Source: Coniochaeta sp. PMI_546 (taxonomy: Eukaryota > Ascomycota > Sordariomycetes > Coniochaetales > Coniochaetaceae). From it: DNA of 64,000 bases. Every line of letters begins with the position of its first letter. Within the stretch, counting starts at the first letter, position 1. Below the pieces are notes generated by a model that saw only the letters and a list, made by a program, of their open reading frames with translations, had not been told where the DNA came from and made no database searches. Both the position numbers and the translations under genes were made by a program. Positions 22,112-33,384 of the stretch are shown one piece after another. The stretch covers positions 1 through 64,000 of the forward strand of contig MU271150.1 in the NCBI GenBank assembly GCA_021432605.1, read 5' to 3'.

Positions 22112-23461
22112 ATGGCTTTCTACCGCAGCGTGCTTGCGCAGATGCTGATCTGCGGCATCATCGCTCTCCTGGGACCCGGCTTATGGAACGCAAACAATTC
22201 CTTGGGGGCTGGCGGTGCGCTGCTGCCGTACCTGGTCAATGGCGGAAACTCGTTAGTTTTCGGTCTTATGGGCTTATTTTGCATCCTCTCGCCCATCTTC
22301 GTCAATTTGATAGGAGTAAAGAACACTCTCATCTGTGGCACTTTGGGCTGGTGCATATACAGCGCTGCGCTCTACCAGAATAACCGCTTCGGGACCGAAT
22401 GGTTCGTCATGCTCGGAGCTGCAATCTGTGGTATTAGCGCAGGCCTGTACTGGGCGGCCGAGGGAGCCATCATCCTGTCTTATCCGGAGCACGCCAAGAG
22501 GGGTCGATATCTCGCCCTTTGGCTGGGCTTCAAGAACAGCGGTCAGCTCATTGGCGGTGCCATCAACCTGGGCTTGAATGTGCACACGGCAACCAGCGGC
22601 AAAGTCTCCTGGGTGACTCTCCTCACCTTTGTAATCCTCCAAGCCTGTGCTCTGCCTTTTGCTTTTCTCCTCTCACCACCGGAGAAGACTAGGCGCGCGA
22701 ACGGAACCAAGATCATCGTTGAGGCCAAGACGACAACGAAGGAACAACTACGCCAGCTCTGGAAGACTGCCTCTACTCGGCGGATTGGCCTGCTTCTGCC
22801 GATCTTCTTTGCAAGCTGGTTCTATTGGGGCTACCTCTCGACATATTTGACGCTCTATTTTTCGGTCCGCGCTCGAGCTCTAGCCTCTTTTCTATCTGCC
22901 ATCACTGGCACCATCGCATGCATCTTCTTTGGCATGTTCCTCGATTCGAAGCGCTTCAGTGTCCAAGCAAGAGTCCGCTTTGGTTTTATCCTTTCCTGTG
23001 GTCTCTTCACGCTTATGTGGATCTGGGTCATGGTCATCCAGCACGGGTATCAGGCGCACCCCCCGAAGGGACTTGACTGGACCTCACCGGGGTTTGGCCG
23101 TGGGTTCGGAATGTACATCATGTTGCAGACAATCGGCAATATGGTGCAAAACTACCTTTACTTCTTGATTGGCACAATCGGGGACGGCACGTCGGAGCTC
23201 AGCCGTGGCACGGGACTACTTCGTGGCGTGGAAAGTTGGGGTCAATGCGCCTCGTTCGGCATCAGCAGTAGCAAGTTCTCGCCTTTCTATACAACGGTCA
23301 TCAATGTGGTGTTCTGGACTCTCAGTTTGATTCCCGCCGCTGTCACGATATGGGAGGTTCAGGATAGGAGAAAAATTGGTGAAGAACATGTGGATGGGTC
23401 GAAGTCGTCCGATGTTGAAGTAGGAAGTCGCCTATCAGAAAAGGAACTACAAACAGCTTAG
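22112..23461 (+). CDS. UNC93-like (DUF895) major facilitator membrane protein
   Basis: Multi-pass membrane protein of the UNC93-like branch of the MFS; substrates in fungi are mostly unknown. A single exon of 449 residues starts at ATG 22112. The N-terminus FYRSVLAQMLICGIIALLGP matches the usual first helix of the family, and GLWNANNSLGAGG its following loop. About 11-12 hydrophobic helices are seen, with a cytosolic loop around residues 200-230 and a charged C-terminal tail. The family-typical WAAEGAIILSYPE segment lies near residue 120. A longer frame beginning at TTG 22052 is possible only with a non-ATG start. It lies head-to-tail downstream of the O-methyltransferase, so export or uptake of its product is possible but unproven. 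Confidence 0.88.
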   Translation: MAFYRSVLAQMLICGIIALLGPGLWNANNSLGAGGALLPYLVNGGNSLVFGLMGLFCILSPIFVNLIGVKNTLICGTLGWCIYSAALYQNNRFGTEWFVMLGAAICGISAGLYWAAEGAIILSYPEHAKRGRYLALWLGFKNSGQLIGGAINLGLNVHTATSGKVSWVTLLTFVILQACALPFAFLLSPPEKTRRANGTKIIVEAKTTTKEQLRQLWKTASTRRIGLLLPIFFASWFYWGYLSTYLTLYFSVRARALASFLSAITGTIACIFFGMFLDSKRFSVQARVRFGFILSCGLFTLMWIWVMVIQHGYQAHPPKGLDWTSPGFGRGFGMYIMLQTIGNMVQNYLYFLIGTIGDGTSELSRGTGLLRGVESWGQCASFGISSSKFSPFYTTVINVVFWTLSLIPAAVTIWEVQDRRKIGEEHVDGSKSSDVEVGSRLSEKELQTA

Positions 23462-24306
23462 ACCTAGATTATCTTAGTGATTGACCGCATTCCATTCCAG
23501 TGTAAGCGTGCCCACATCCACATCTTGTCACATGAACAAGCAGACCTGGAACGACATGAGCTTGACGACTGAATGCCCGGCGTATGCAATTTATGTCCTG
23601 AAATGAGTGACGGCCATGGACCCTATTCTAGTGTACTCCCAGTTGGCCATCGTGTTGCGGGAAGGGCGTTGCTAAGCCGTCTGCGTCAGCCCAATAGCAT
23701 GCTATACGACCGTTGGATAGCCTTGCAGGTTTGCTAAACTTGTCTTCGACGGAGGCCATGTTAATCCTGGAGGAGGAGAATAGTCCGGTCAAGCTTGGAC
23801 CTATCTATGGATTCCCTAATCTACAACTCAGGGCTGAATGTATCCGTTGATGCAAGCCGCAAGGTCTCTCCTCTGCCAGTGCTTTCGATGCAAGAGCCTA
23901 GGGAAACCCATCGAGAGGGAATCTCATGAGCACCGCAACTAGCTGAGCATGATGCTAGATCATATTTCAATCTCCAGATGCATACCTCGACTGGAGTCAT
24001 AGATGGGCGGCGGCTTCAAAGACATATCATACCTGCCTGGTAGACATCTAATCTAAGCTTATCAGTCTTCAACAGCAACGGCACATGAAAAGAGGCAAGC
24101 CCGGCAAAATGGCCGAGAGATATGGAAATTAACCCCAACAACTCAAGCAACGCGAATAGATTGCCCATAAGTGACTCGACTTTCCGGAAGCTTAATCATG
24201 GGATAAAACGGCAATTCATCTTAAAATCAAGCCTCCCTAACATCGATCAACTTATTTTCTGTTGTCTTTGTTCGTTTCCCTCGTCCGGCGCCTCGAATAT
24301 CCACTG
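23462..24306. other. Intergenic, no gene seen
   Basis: No recognisable coding or repeat structure. It should contain the DUF1996 gene promoter. Confidence 0.5.
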
Positions 24307-25693
24307 ATGGCCGGATTCTCAATCCTCGCGCTTTTTGCGCTTCTTGTAACTGGAAGTTCGGCACAGAGTCCGGCCGATATCCTAGGTGCCGAGCTCGATG
24401 CTCCAATGGTGGGAAGTGGCAGGAGGCCCGGACCAGGCGCCATGCTACGGTTCGGATGCTCACAGGTCGTCATTGAACGTCTCGACCCGTTCGTCGATAC
24501 CCACCACCACCTCATCCAAGCTCTGCAAGCCACGGCTGACTTCTCACTAGCCTTGTAAACCCTGGTCAATCCCCATCGGCGCACATGCACCAGATCGTCG
24601 GCGGCGTAAGCACCCTCCTTCCCTTGTCATAGCTTCCAATTAAGGCCCAAAGCAGAACGCATTCAGCGCTTCCATGCCTGCAACGGACATCTCCAAGCTA
24701 TCTACCTGTACAACCTGCCATTTCTCCCAGGACTTCTCCAACTACTGGACAGCAAACCTCTACTTCCGCGCCCAGAACGGCAGCTTCAAGCGCGTCCCGC
24801 AGATGGCAAACCAGTTTAACGACGGCGATAACGGGGGCATCACCATCTACTATACCTCTCCTGGCCCGAACATGACCGTAGCATTCAAGCCCGGGTTCCG
24901 CATGCTCACCGGGGACTCGATGAGACGGACCTCGGAAGGGCTCGGCAAAAATATGCAGCAGTGTTACCGCTGCTACACGGAGCCGAATTTTGGAGGAAGC
25001 ATGTATTCCCCTTGTATGGATCCAAAGTTGGATACGGACTACCTACCAAAGCAGCCGTGTCCTGGGGGAATAAGGTCGAATATTATCTTTCCACAGTGAG
25101 TAACCACCTTCGCACTACGACGGCAAACAAGGACTGACAATTGTAAGATGCTGGGACGGAAGGAACCTCGACAGCCCCAATCACCGCGATCACGTTGCCC
25201 ATCCCATCGGCGGACCCGTGTCTTTTGCAGTCGTGAACGGCAAGTGTCCCGATACTCATCCAGTGAAAATCCCTCAAGTAATGCTGGAGGTCAACTGGGA
25301 TACGAGAGAATTCAAAAACCCCGATGACTGGTCCCATGGTAAACAACCTCTTGTACTATCGACCGGAGACGTGTAAGTTGTCCTAAACATCATTGGAACG
25401 AGAAGGTATGCCTGACACATCTAGCACTGGGTTTGGACAGCACGCCGATTACGTGTTTGGATGGGAGAGTGATACGCTCCAGAGGGCCATGGACAACGGG
25501 TGCTATCTTCGGAACTGCAGCAAGCTTACCTCCCAGATGCCTGAGGTGAAAAACAAATGCAATGTTCCGGTGACTGTCAGTGAGGACGTTGATGGATGTA
25601 AGCCGTCTGCTATACCTAAACGGAAAGGAGTGAGTAATGCTGACGCGCTGGACAGGGCTAGATGAACTTCCTGGGGGAGGCGAAGGTGTATGA
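24307..25693 (+). CDS. Secreted DUF1996 protein, 6 exons
   Basis: Secreted protein of the fungal DUF1996 family; the biochemical role is not known, though some members also carry wall-binding WSC domains (absent here). Exons: 24307-24488, 24551-24605, 24656-25095, 25148-25372, 25425-25597, 25656-25693, totalling 370 residues. A signal peptide (residues 1 to about 20) precedes the core. Family landmarks are MLRFGCSQVVIERLDP, then SAHMHQIVGGNAF rebuilt across introns 1 and 2, CWDGRNLDSPNHRDHVAHP across intron 3, and the closing DGWLDELPGG across intron 5. Cysteine-rich stretches (CTTCHF, CYRCYT) suggest disulfides. Intron 1 uses the weaker donor GTTCGT; the others are standard. All phases agree, so it is intact although the raw frames are broken. 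It is followed by the GH7 gene in the same direction. Confidence 0.88.
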
Positions 25694-26215
25694 CTTTGAG
25701 GATATCAAATCATGGGCGACACGCAGTTTCATTGCATTAAGTTGTCAAACAGGATCTGCTCTAAGACAAAAGAAAATCACTCGGAAGTCTAGTTGTAAAT
25801 CAGAACCGGAAGGGGAACTCCATATATGAAGCGAATTCTTCAGCAGGATGGGTGCTGTCACTCTAGATCGAGAGACTATGTCCAGATATCTTTCTCACAC
25901 TGTCGGTTCTAGCGGGCAAATCCGTTCTTCCTCAACAGTAGGCCCCTCAAAATGTTTTCCATGACTTCGTCTAGATCTGCCACGGCAGCAGGGCGCATCC
26001 ACATAGATCTCTCAGATATTAGGCCGTATCTAGTTCTGGAAACACTGATGCATTTCGCTTCTTCCTTTTGATTGGACATTGATTTACACCGGAGGGCATG
26101 GTTCCGGCCTCAATGAATGACGCGGGGTTCATAAAAGAGTCTCATCCCCTGTTATGACCGGCACGCAACCAACCAAGCATCTTTCCGCGCGGTTGCTTCT
26201 CCACGACGGTACACC
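25694..26215 (+). promoter_or_regulatory. Promoter region of the GH7 gene
   Basis: A TATA-like CATAAAAG (26130-26137) lies about 80 bp before the ATG. GCGGGG at 26122-26127 fits the CRE1/CreA carbon-repressor consensus SYGGRG. No GGCTAA-type XlnR/XYR1 site was noticed. One short match is weak evidence for carbon repression. Confidence 0.4.
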
Positions 26216-27383
26216 ATGGCTTACAAGATACCCTACGCACTTCTCGCCTTGCTACTCGCGGTCCTAATTGGCGGTCAGGCACCCAGTACAACTGTTGAAG
26301 TGCATCCCCTACTCCCAACCTGGAAGTGTAGCACTTCAACAGGTTGCGTCCAGCAGAACACCTCAGTCACACTCGACTGGGACTCGCGCAACGTCCACGT
26401 AGCTGGTGGCTCCGCCTCCTGCAAATTGGGCGGTAAGCTCATCACAAGCCAGTGTCCTGACGCCTCGACCTGCGCGAAAAACTGTGTTGTAGAACCAGCT
26501 GACTACGCCTCGATGGGCGTCTCGACGTCTGGTAACGCTGTCACCATGTATCACTACGTAAAGATCAATGGTCAGCTGACCAACGCGTCGCCCCGTATTT
26601 ACCTCCTCGATGCGTCGGGGAAGTACGTTATGATGAATCTGCTCAACCAGGAGATTTCTGTGGATGTGGAACTATCCGCACTCCCGTGCGGTGAGAATGG
26701 AGCATTTTATTTGTCTGAAATGGCGTCGGACGGAAGCAAGAATCCTAACCAATTCAATGTCGGGGGCGCCGGTGCTGGTAACGGGTACTGCGACGCTCAA
26801 TGTCAGGGATACTGCTGCAACGAGTTCGATATACTTGAGGCCAACTCCATGGCAAATGCGTTTACGGGACATCCATGCAAGGGGAATAACTGTGATAGGA
26901 ATGGATGCGGTTATAACCCCTATGCCAGTGGACAGCGGAATTTCTGGGGCCCTGGAAAGACAGTCGATACGAGCAAAATCTTTACGGTTGTCACCCAGTT
27001 CGCAGCAAGTGGCGGCAGGTTGAGCGAGATCTCGAGAAAATATATTCAAAATGGCAGAACGATAAACAGTGGCAAGATTTCAAACTGCGGCTCAGAGGGA
27101 GCAACGGGTGGTTTGACCGGTATGGGCCAGGCTTTGGGTCGCGGAAGTAGGTCATCGCGCTGTCTTCAAGAAGCAGATATGACTAACATGTGGAATAGTG
27201 GTGCTCGCCATGAGCATATGGAATGATGCTGCTCAGAGTATGGCCTGGCTTGATAGCGGTAACAACGGACCCTGTGCGAGCGGACAGGGCGCGCCGTCAA
27301 ATATCCAGGCTCAACATCCCGATACGCATGTCACATTTTCCAACATTCGGTGGGGAGATATTGGATCTACAACCAGATCCTAG
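26216..27383 (+). CDS. GH7 cellulase (endoglucanase-like), 2 exons, no CBM
   Basis: Secreted retaining beta-1,4-glucanase acting on cellulose. Exons 26216-27146 and 27199-27383 give 371 residues. Signal peptide residues 1 to about 20; the mature protein starts near the conserved [10 protein letters not shown]. The catalytic motif is ExDxxE in [11 protein letters not shown]: Glu203 (nucleophile by homology), Asp205 and Glu208 (acid/base). Many cysteines match the family's disulfide pattern. The closing block ([19 protein letters not shown], then [11 protein letters not shown]) is complete and the protein ends there, with no linker or CBM1. The length and the ILEANS form point to the endoglucanase rather than the cellobiohydrolase group, but loop comparison would be needed. 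Phe204 replaces the Met usual in EMDI(L/W)E motifs. The intron sits just before the MSIWND block with donor GTAGGT. Confidence 0.92.
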
Positions 27384-29205
27384 ACTAGGCACAGAGGATA
27401 CCGCGTCGAGACACTTAAGCAGCGATAAGCAGAGACTTGGATGGAAGAATCGTGTCACGTCCAATGTTCAGATCGCAATCGAGGCCTGACGATGACAACC
27501 TTGCTTACGTGCATTCAATTACGCGGCTTACATGCGGATCGACCGCCCAATTTTGCTTCTAGATGTCGTGGAACCTGCATTGGACACGATAGCAAAGCTA
27601 TGCCCCTGCAGCTCATAAGGAACGACAATACTTTGTTGAAGTCAAATTGACGAAATATGGATTGTTATGATGAACTTCTCCACGTCCAAGATTTCGTGGG
27701 TGGGTATTCAGCCTGACGAATCTTCGATAAAATGTAGAGAAGATTTCTTGGAGACTCGGAGCGTATCAGGATGTTGGGGTCTAAACAGAGGTTTGAAGAG
27801 GATCTGGAAAATAATGTGTGTGAGCGATGGAAACTGCTCTCAACTGACCCACGAGGCTGTCTGTGACGTCCTACGTAATTAACCTCCCCTTTGAACAAAG
27901 CGCCTGTCATTCCGGCCTTGATTCTGTCCGTGACCGGCAACAGCATGATACGTTTTGTCATAAGCCAGCCAGGTTTGTCGTCAGGAAGGCCACCAGGATC
28001 GCGAAAACACGATCTTGTAGCACAAAGCAGCCACCTCCTCCATATTGTCGATGCCTATGCAGGCGTTGTAGACAGCTCAATACGCGCTGCACTATAACCT
28101 TGCGTGTGTGAAGGCGTAAGCTATTCGGACCTTCGGCCTCGTTGACAGTCACCACTGCTGACTTTTGCTAGAGCACAGCAGGTGCCAGATATTGCTGGGT
28201 ATGGTAATGAGGGCCAAATCTTCCTCCAAGCGATGCAGCACAGGGGCAAAGAAATCTTCCGTGTCCAGCCCTGTGCAATTGAGACTGATCGTACTCCGGT
28301 GCATCCTTCGCTGAAGAAGTACTCAGGCCTAACCCGAGTGTTTTCGTACTGTGATCGAGGGCCTGACCAGTACTAACTTCTTTACAAATGGCACGAACAC
28401 CTAGTCGCTTTGGGGAGACGAGCATTTCCTTCTAGAGACTGGAAAGGTCTTCGAAGATTTGGGAGGGAAGGTTCAGATGGCAGGCATGGCATTTGCGAAG
28501 TCAGAGAACAAATGAGATGCGAGATCAATAGTCTAAAGGAGCTTGCGTCACATTGGGTTCTCGTCTATGTGTTCCTAGATATAACGTGCGGCAGTTGACA
28601 TGGTCGATACCCGACGTGTGCTGGCAACACCTCGGGGAACTGATAGGCAATTTGACAGTGCCCAAGTGCGACGAACTCGGTCTCACAGAAGTCTTGTACA
28701 TACAGATATCATTGCACCCATGCTGGCTATGGAGGAGTAATGTTCTCAAGTATTTTGCAAGGGTAGCACAACTTCCCAGCTTTTTGAGCAGCTGCCTTCG
28801 AAAAATGCGATGGACCATGGCGCCAAATTAAAGATGCATGGTCTGAGACAACGGTGGCGTTTGGAAGGCAGTAACATTGGGGTAGATTGTTTGTTCTAGT
28901 ACTGCCTGGGTTTTAGCTTAAACCATTAATCATTCAAAAGCTGTTCTCTATCATCTTCAACATATGCTTAAGTCATATCGCCAGGGTTGCGTGAGGCATC
29001 TGGGACGGACATGGAGCCAGAGGAATGAAGACTGAACAAAGTAAGTTACCAGATGGTATGATCAACCAGGTCAAGGTGTTTGGGAAAGGGTATTCACAGA
29101 TCTTTCAAAAACCAGCAAAATATATCAGTAAGAGAAATCTATTGTATAGTATAGAGTCTAAGCCGCGTTCCCATAATCCGTTTTAGAACCCGCCTACAGG
29201 AGTAG
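27384..29205. other. 1.8-kb intergenic region, no gene seen
   Basis: Short open frames only; none has recognisable similarity. It separates the GH7 gene from the convergent CFEM receptor gene. Confidence 0.5.
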
Positions 29206-30856
29206 TCAAGCATGGCCGCGAGAGTTGCTTCTAGCAGGCCCTTTTACTAAAGTCATCCTTCTTGCGGGCGCATCGCTGTCATCCAAGTCCAAGGGCGGCC
29301 GTACAAGCTCCTCGTCGCTAGGGTAGCGTTCGCGCCCCACGTCGCTGCTCACCACTGTCCACTCCTGCTTAACGCTTATCTGCTTGTTGCTCGCGAGCTT
29401 TGGCTGCGATGACAACTTCAAGGAAGGACCGACACTGCCAAATCCATAGCTGGAGCCTTTCCTGCTCGTCGAAAAGACCTTTGGGAAGAAAAGACTGAAT
29501 AGTGAGCGGACGGCGGGCATACATGCGCAGATGATGCCCACAGGCACTTCGATTGTTGACCAGTAACCAGTCTCGACGTAGTCCTCTGTTGCGTGTCAGC
29601 AAATGCATCTCAATGTCTCATAACTAGTTACTTACGGGTGACATTTTGTGTGTTGCCAAATTCGACCAAGGACCTCAATCGTATGATACTGACAAACGTG
29701 ACGAAAAACCCCACGGCGAACATCATAATGATTTGGATTTTCTTCCTGAGTGACATGGAAAGTCGGAAGAGCTCGGGAAGAGGCAGAGTTATGACGGCCA
29801 GGTCGAGGACAATGTTAATCGCGGCAGCTGACCACCCCAGCAAATTAATGCTGATGCATTTCGCATGATATGTGCCATCCCAGGAAAGCCACGCACCCGC
29901 TATCGGGTTGCACTGGAAGGCCAACAGGAGGTCAAACACGACAGCGTAGCATACGTTCAACCCAATCAAAGTGTAGACGCAATACCGGAAGCCCCTTCCA
30001 GGGAACACCTTGAGGTAGAAGAAGAGGATTGACACCTTGGTGAGAGACAGCGCAGTGACATAGACCATCTCATCCCAGAAGTACAACTTTGAACCCGTCA
30101 GTCGGTCTGAGATATGATATTGTACGACTGTAAGAGATACTGACGTAGAGGATATTTGTGATGTTGTCATGAGGCACATTCCACATATCCAGGCCAAGGC
30201 CGTTTTGGGACACTATATGAAGTTGTTAGCTCCCGTCCGGTGGCGAGATTCGTTCGTTGGGTGCTTACAAGGAATAGCGATGACTTGGAGCGGTATCATG
30301 ACTGCCACAGCTGCGCAAATAATCCAGTCATCTATGCCCCAGGTCTGAGCCGCGACGTAGAGCCTCGCGAAGCAGCGCAGGGCGAAGGCCACAAGGCCTA
30401 GAATTCCGAACACAATAGCTGTTATGCGGACAAGAGGCCTCCTATCTTCGCCTTGAATATGACATTGCTCTGTTGAGTACTTTTTGGTCTCTGTTCCCCA
30501 CGGTAAGTGTGTGCTCTTGGCGGCTCAGGGGGGCAATTCCAACGTACGCAACTGTTCCCAGACCGTGCAGTTCGCCATCACACACAGCGTTATCTCTTCG
30601 TTGAGCGGTGCATTAGAACAGATACAATCCATATCCAGGAGTGAGCAATTCGAGGATAAGACCGAAGTAACGATGCATTTGAGCTATTACATCCTCTGTC
30701 AGCCGCGTGGCGGTTTTCGTGGAAGTCGAATCAACGTGTCGTGGGGTCATAGGTATAGCTTACACCACAATTCGGCGGCTGCGTAGCATTTTCCGCTGCC
30801 GTCACAAGTTGGACGGCGGCCAGCAGCACCGCAACTAGACACGCAAAGGAGCGCAT
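29206..30856 (-). CDS. CFEM-domain seven-helix receptor (PTH11-type GPCR), 6 exons
   Basis: Candidate surface-sensing receptor: an extracellular CFEM domain joined to a seven-helix PTH11 body. Exons: 30856-30764, 30683-30548, 30490-30269, 30212-30145, 30086-29636, 29585-29206, totalling 449 residues. A signal peptide (about 1-21) precedes the CFEM domain with all eight cysteines at residues 30, 34, 44, 51, 53, 65, 70 and 86. Introns fall between Cys1 and Cys2 and between Cys7 and Cys8. Helix 1 starts near residue 95 (ITAIVFGILGLVAFALRC). The body then shows GIDDWIICAA, GLGLDMWNVPHDNIT, LYFWDEMVYVTALSLTKVSILFF (split by intron 4) and GYWSTIEVPVGIICACMP, all typical. The C-terminal tail is Ser-rich. 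Intron 4 has the less usual donor GTCAGT. This is the same receptor class as Magnaporthe PTH11, but orthology is not claimed. Confidence 0.88.
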
Positions 30857-32548
30857 CCTCGACTGGAGTTGGAACGCGCAACGACGCTGGGAAGACACAC
30901 AAGGGCGGCCACGAAGAAACCAAGGAAAAGCGAAGGAAAAGCGGTGCGCATCGGGTGCTGACCCGTGCCTGATGTATATTTCTGGGGCAGATGGAGCGAT
31001 GCCATAGCTGCCGATCTCAGGGAAATTGGCGCAACTAATGCGCTTGCTGATCAGGCAAGGTTATGGCAGAACTGTACGACATCCCTAGTAGCTAGGTGGA
31101 TAGCGAAGGGGTTTTTGAAAAGCTTGATGGCCAGAACGACTCGGGCTCGATGCGGTAGTGTAACGGCTGTGGAGCTTCGGCTCCGCCTCTTGTGACGGCG
31201 AACCATTGCTGCCCTGTTTCATAGGGGAGGCTGGCAGGGCTGGCAGTCGGTCCTTAGCGGACTAGCAGCTCTTTTCGCTCTAGCGCCCGCTGAGGACCCC
31301 ACGGCACTAGGGAAAGGGGTCGAACGGGGGCGAAAATTCGGACACTACCTTAGCCATGTGTCCTTTTCAGGGGACCGCTGAATTCACAAAATAAGCCGAA
31401 AGATTTCCTTAGCAGATTTGTATACTAAAGTAGTCGAGTTCTATTGGACTCCGTCGGGTGGCTGACGCGGCTGATAGTGAGCTGACCGGGCCAACGACAT
31501 CCACATTGTGGGAGGCGAACGTTACAGTACACATCTGAGGCCGGCTCTGTTGCTGGTGGCGCTAATCCGTGGCTCCTTTAAGAATACGTCGTGACTTCGA
31601 CCACTCTCGTCCCTTATGTCAGTATCCTCACAATGCTCAGATAGGACAACTTCAGACTGCACTTAGCACCGCAACTGGTTGTGTGAACGACTCAATAAGG
31701 ACAGTGCCAACCTCCATCGTAGTGTACACGTAGTCAGAAGCACTCTGCGGCTAGCCATCTGAGCAATTTCATTATCCTTGCACTCAGGTCGGTAGCAGGT
31801 GTGGATACAACTTGCCAAAAGGGGTCTGGATACAGGGCAGCAGGTATGGCACACCCGGTAGTTCAGCACGTTTTATGGAATGACGTACATGTTTGCCCTG
31901 GACCTCTGTCCAGGGCTAAAGTTACTTGCTCAGCTTGTCTTGGACTCATTACACTAGAGCTCCTGTAAGAACTCCTGGCACAGGGGACTGAACTGGGCTG
32001 GACTCCTGGACATTCGACTATTTAGCGTAGGCAGGGGCAGGATATTGCCTCACAGCGGACGACAATCACGGGACCCCGGCACCTGCTGCAGACAATTGCC
32101 TGGAGCCAGCATAACGTACTTGCTCCACAGTAGTGTACCATCGCCTCTTCGGGATATCGTGTACTGTGGGTATATTTTCTGTCGATCTATCGCGAGACTT
32201 CAGAAAGCATCGGCTGATGGCGAAAGCTGCCTTGGTGATTGCTCGTATCATCTTGTTCTACAGTACACTTGGAATGGGTTCTCTCTCTCACACAGTACAG
32301 TGTTCGAAGAACCCTTTTGGCCTTATGCCAACTCTAGATCTCAGTGGCACATACTATGTACAAGAACCATCTTTGTGCTACCAGGATCTTGCAATCCGAG
32401 AAACAAGGTTACGCGGTGTACTATTCCGCAGGCTTAGCACCGTCCCAGCGCCTTTCAGGCCTCGACTGACAAAGTTTAACTCTGTCCCCAAACATCAACC
32501 CTATTCTTGATATGGATCATGTGTATAACGTTGATGATGCTATATGAC
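30857..32548. other. 1.7-kb intergenic region with a UUCG hairpin
   Basis: No gene supported. GGAGC-TTCG-GCTCC at 31171-31184 forms a perfect 5-bp stem with a TTCG tetraloop. The surrounding 30965-31320 is GC-richer than its neighbours and may be repeat-derived, but no terminal repeats were found. Confidence 0.45.
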
Positions 32549-33384
32549 CTAAAATTTCCTCTCAAACCTGAGCTCTCTCAGATCATCGATACTATCGACA
32601 CGAACACGCGAGCTTCTGATGTCAGGCCTTGCTAAGAGCTGCTCGTACACCGACGCGAATTCTGAAGCACTAGTTACACCATGTTGAGCGGCGTCCGCAT
32701 CAACCTCGACTCGGAAGGCAAGGTACACTTCATTAAAGCGGACGTTTGTAGTGGCGTTCTCACGACAGGCAGCCGTCGCCATCGAGAATAAGGCACCTTG
32801 TGGCATAGCTGGCACAGGATAGGCCGCTATGTCCCCCTGCGCTCCAGTACAGATCGTCCATGTGCTTGCGGGATTGCCCTGCTCTAGGAGGTAGTCGATA
32901 GTGTCCCGGTACGCAACTGCAAGTCTCGTGTCAGAAGCTCGAACATGTGACATGTCAACTGAGCGCTTACAGAAGTTAGCCTCGAAAGAGGTGCTGAAGT
33001 TGTATCGTAGCTGGCTGGTGGTGATTTCCTTGAGGGGTGTAGCTGTGTATTCGCCACCGACTTCGTTGGATGTATTGTGTTAGACGCTTCCAACAACCTC
33101 GGACCCAAGACATAGCACTAACCGCACGAATATACATGCTGAAATGACGGCAGCTTTCCCTCCCTTACTTGATTCACAACACCTTGCACCCCAGAGTCAG
33201 AGAGGATATTAGCTTCGATGCACATAACCTGATCAGACGCCAGATTGCCGAGGTGCTTGAGGAGTTTATCGGCTGAGTGCTGGTTTCGGACAATGGCTAA
33301 TACGCGGCGGTTAGACTTCAACGCGGCCGTAACGGCCGATACTCCAATGTTCCCCGTGGCTCCGATAACAAGGACGGTCTCCAT
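32549..33384 (-). CDS. NmrA-like / atypical short-chain NAD(P)-binding oxidoreductase, 3 exons
   Basis: Cytosolic NAD(P)-binding protein; the substrate is unknown. Exons 33384-33123, 33060-32971 and 32916-32549 give 239 residues. The Rossmann motif GATGNIG is at residues 8-14, followed by a basic loop (SNRRVLAIVRN) that suggests NADPH preference. The middle segment VGGEYTATPLKEITT is rebuilt across intron 1 (donor GTTAGT), and SFEANFFAYRDTIDYLLEQG across intron 2 (donor GTAAGC). The C-terminal half (TNVRFNEVYLAFRVEVDADA) is a well-kept fungal family segment. The length is normal for these small NmrA/SDR-like proteins. The start is the first ATG; an extension by 13 codons would need a TTG. It could be a metabolic reductase or a redox-sensing regulator; sequence alone does not decide. 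Confidence 0.8.
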
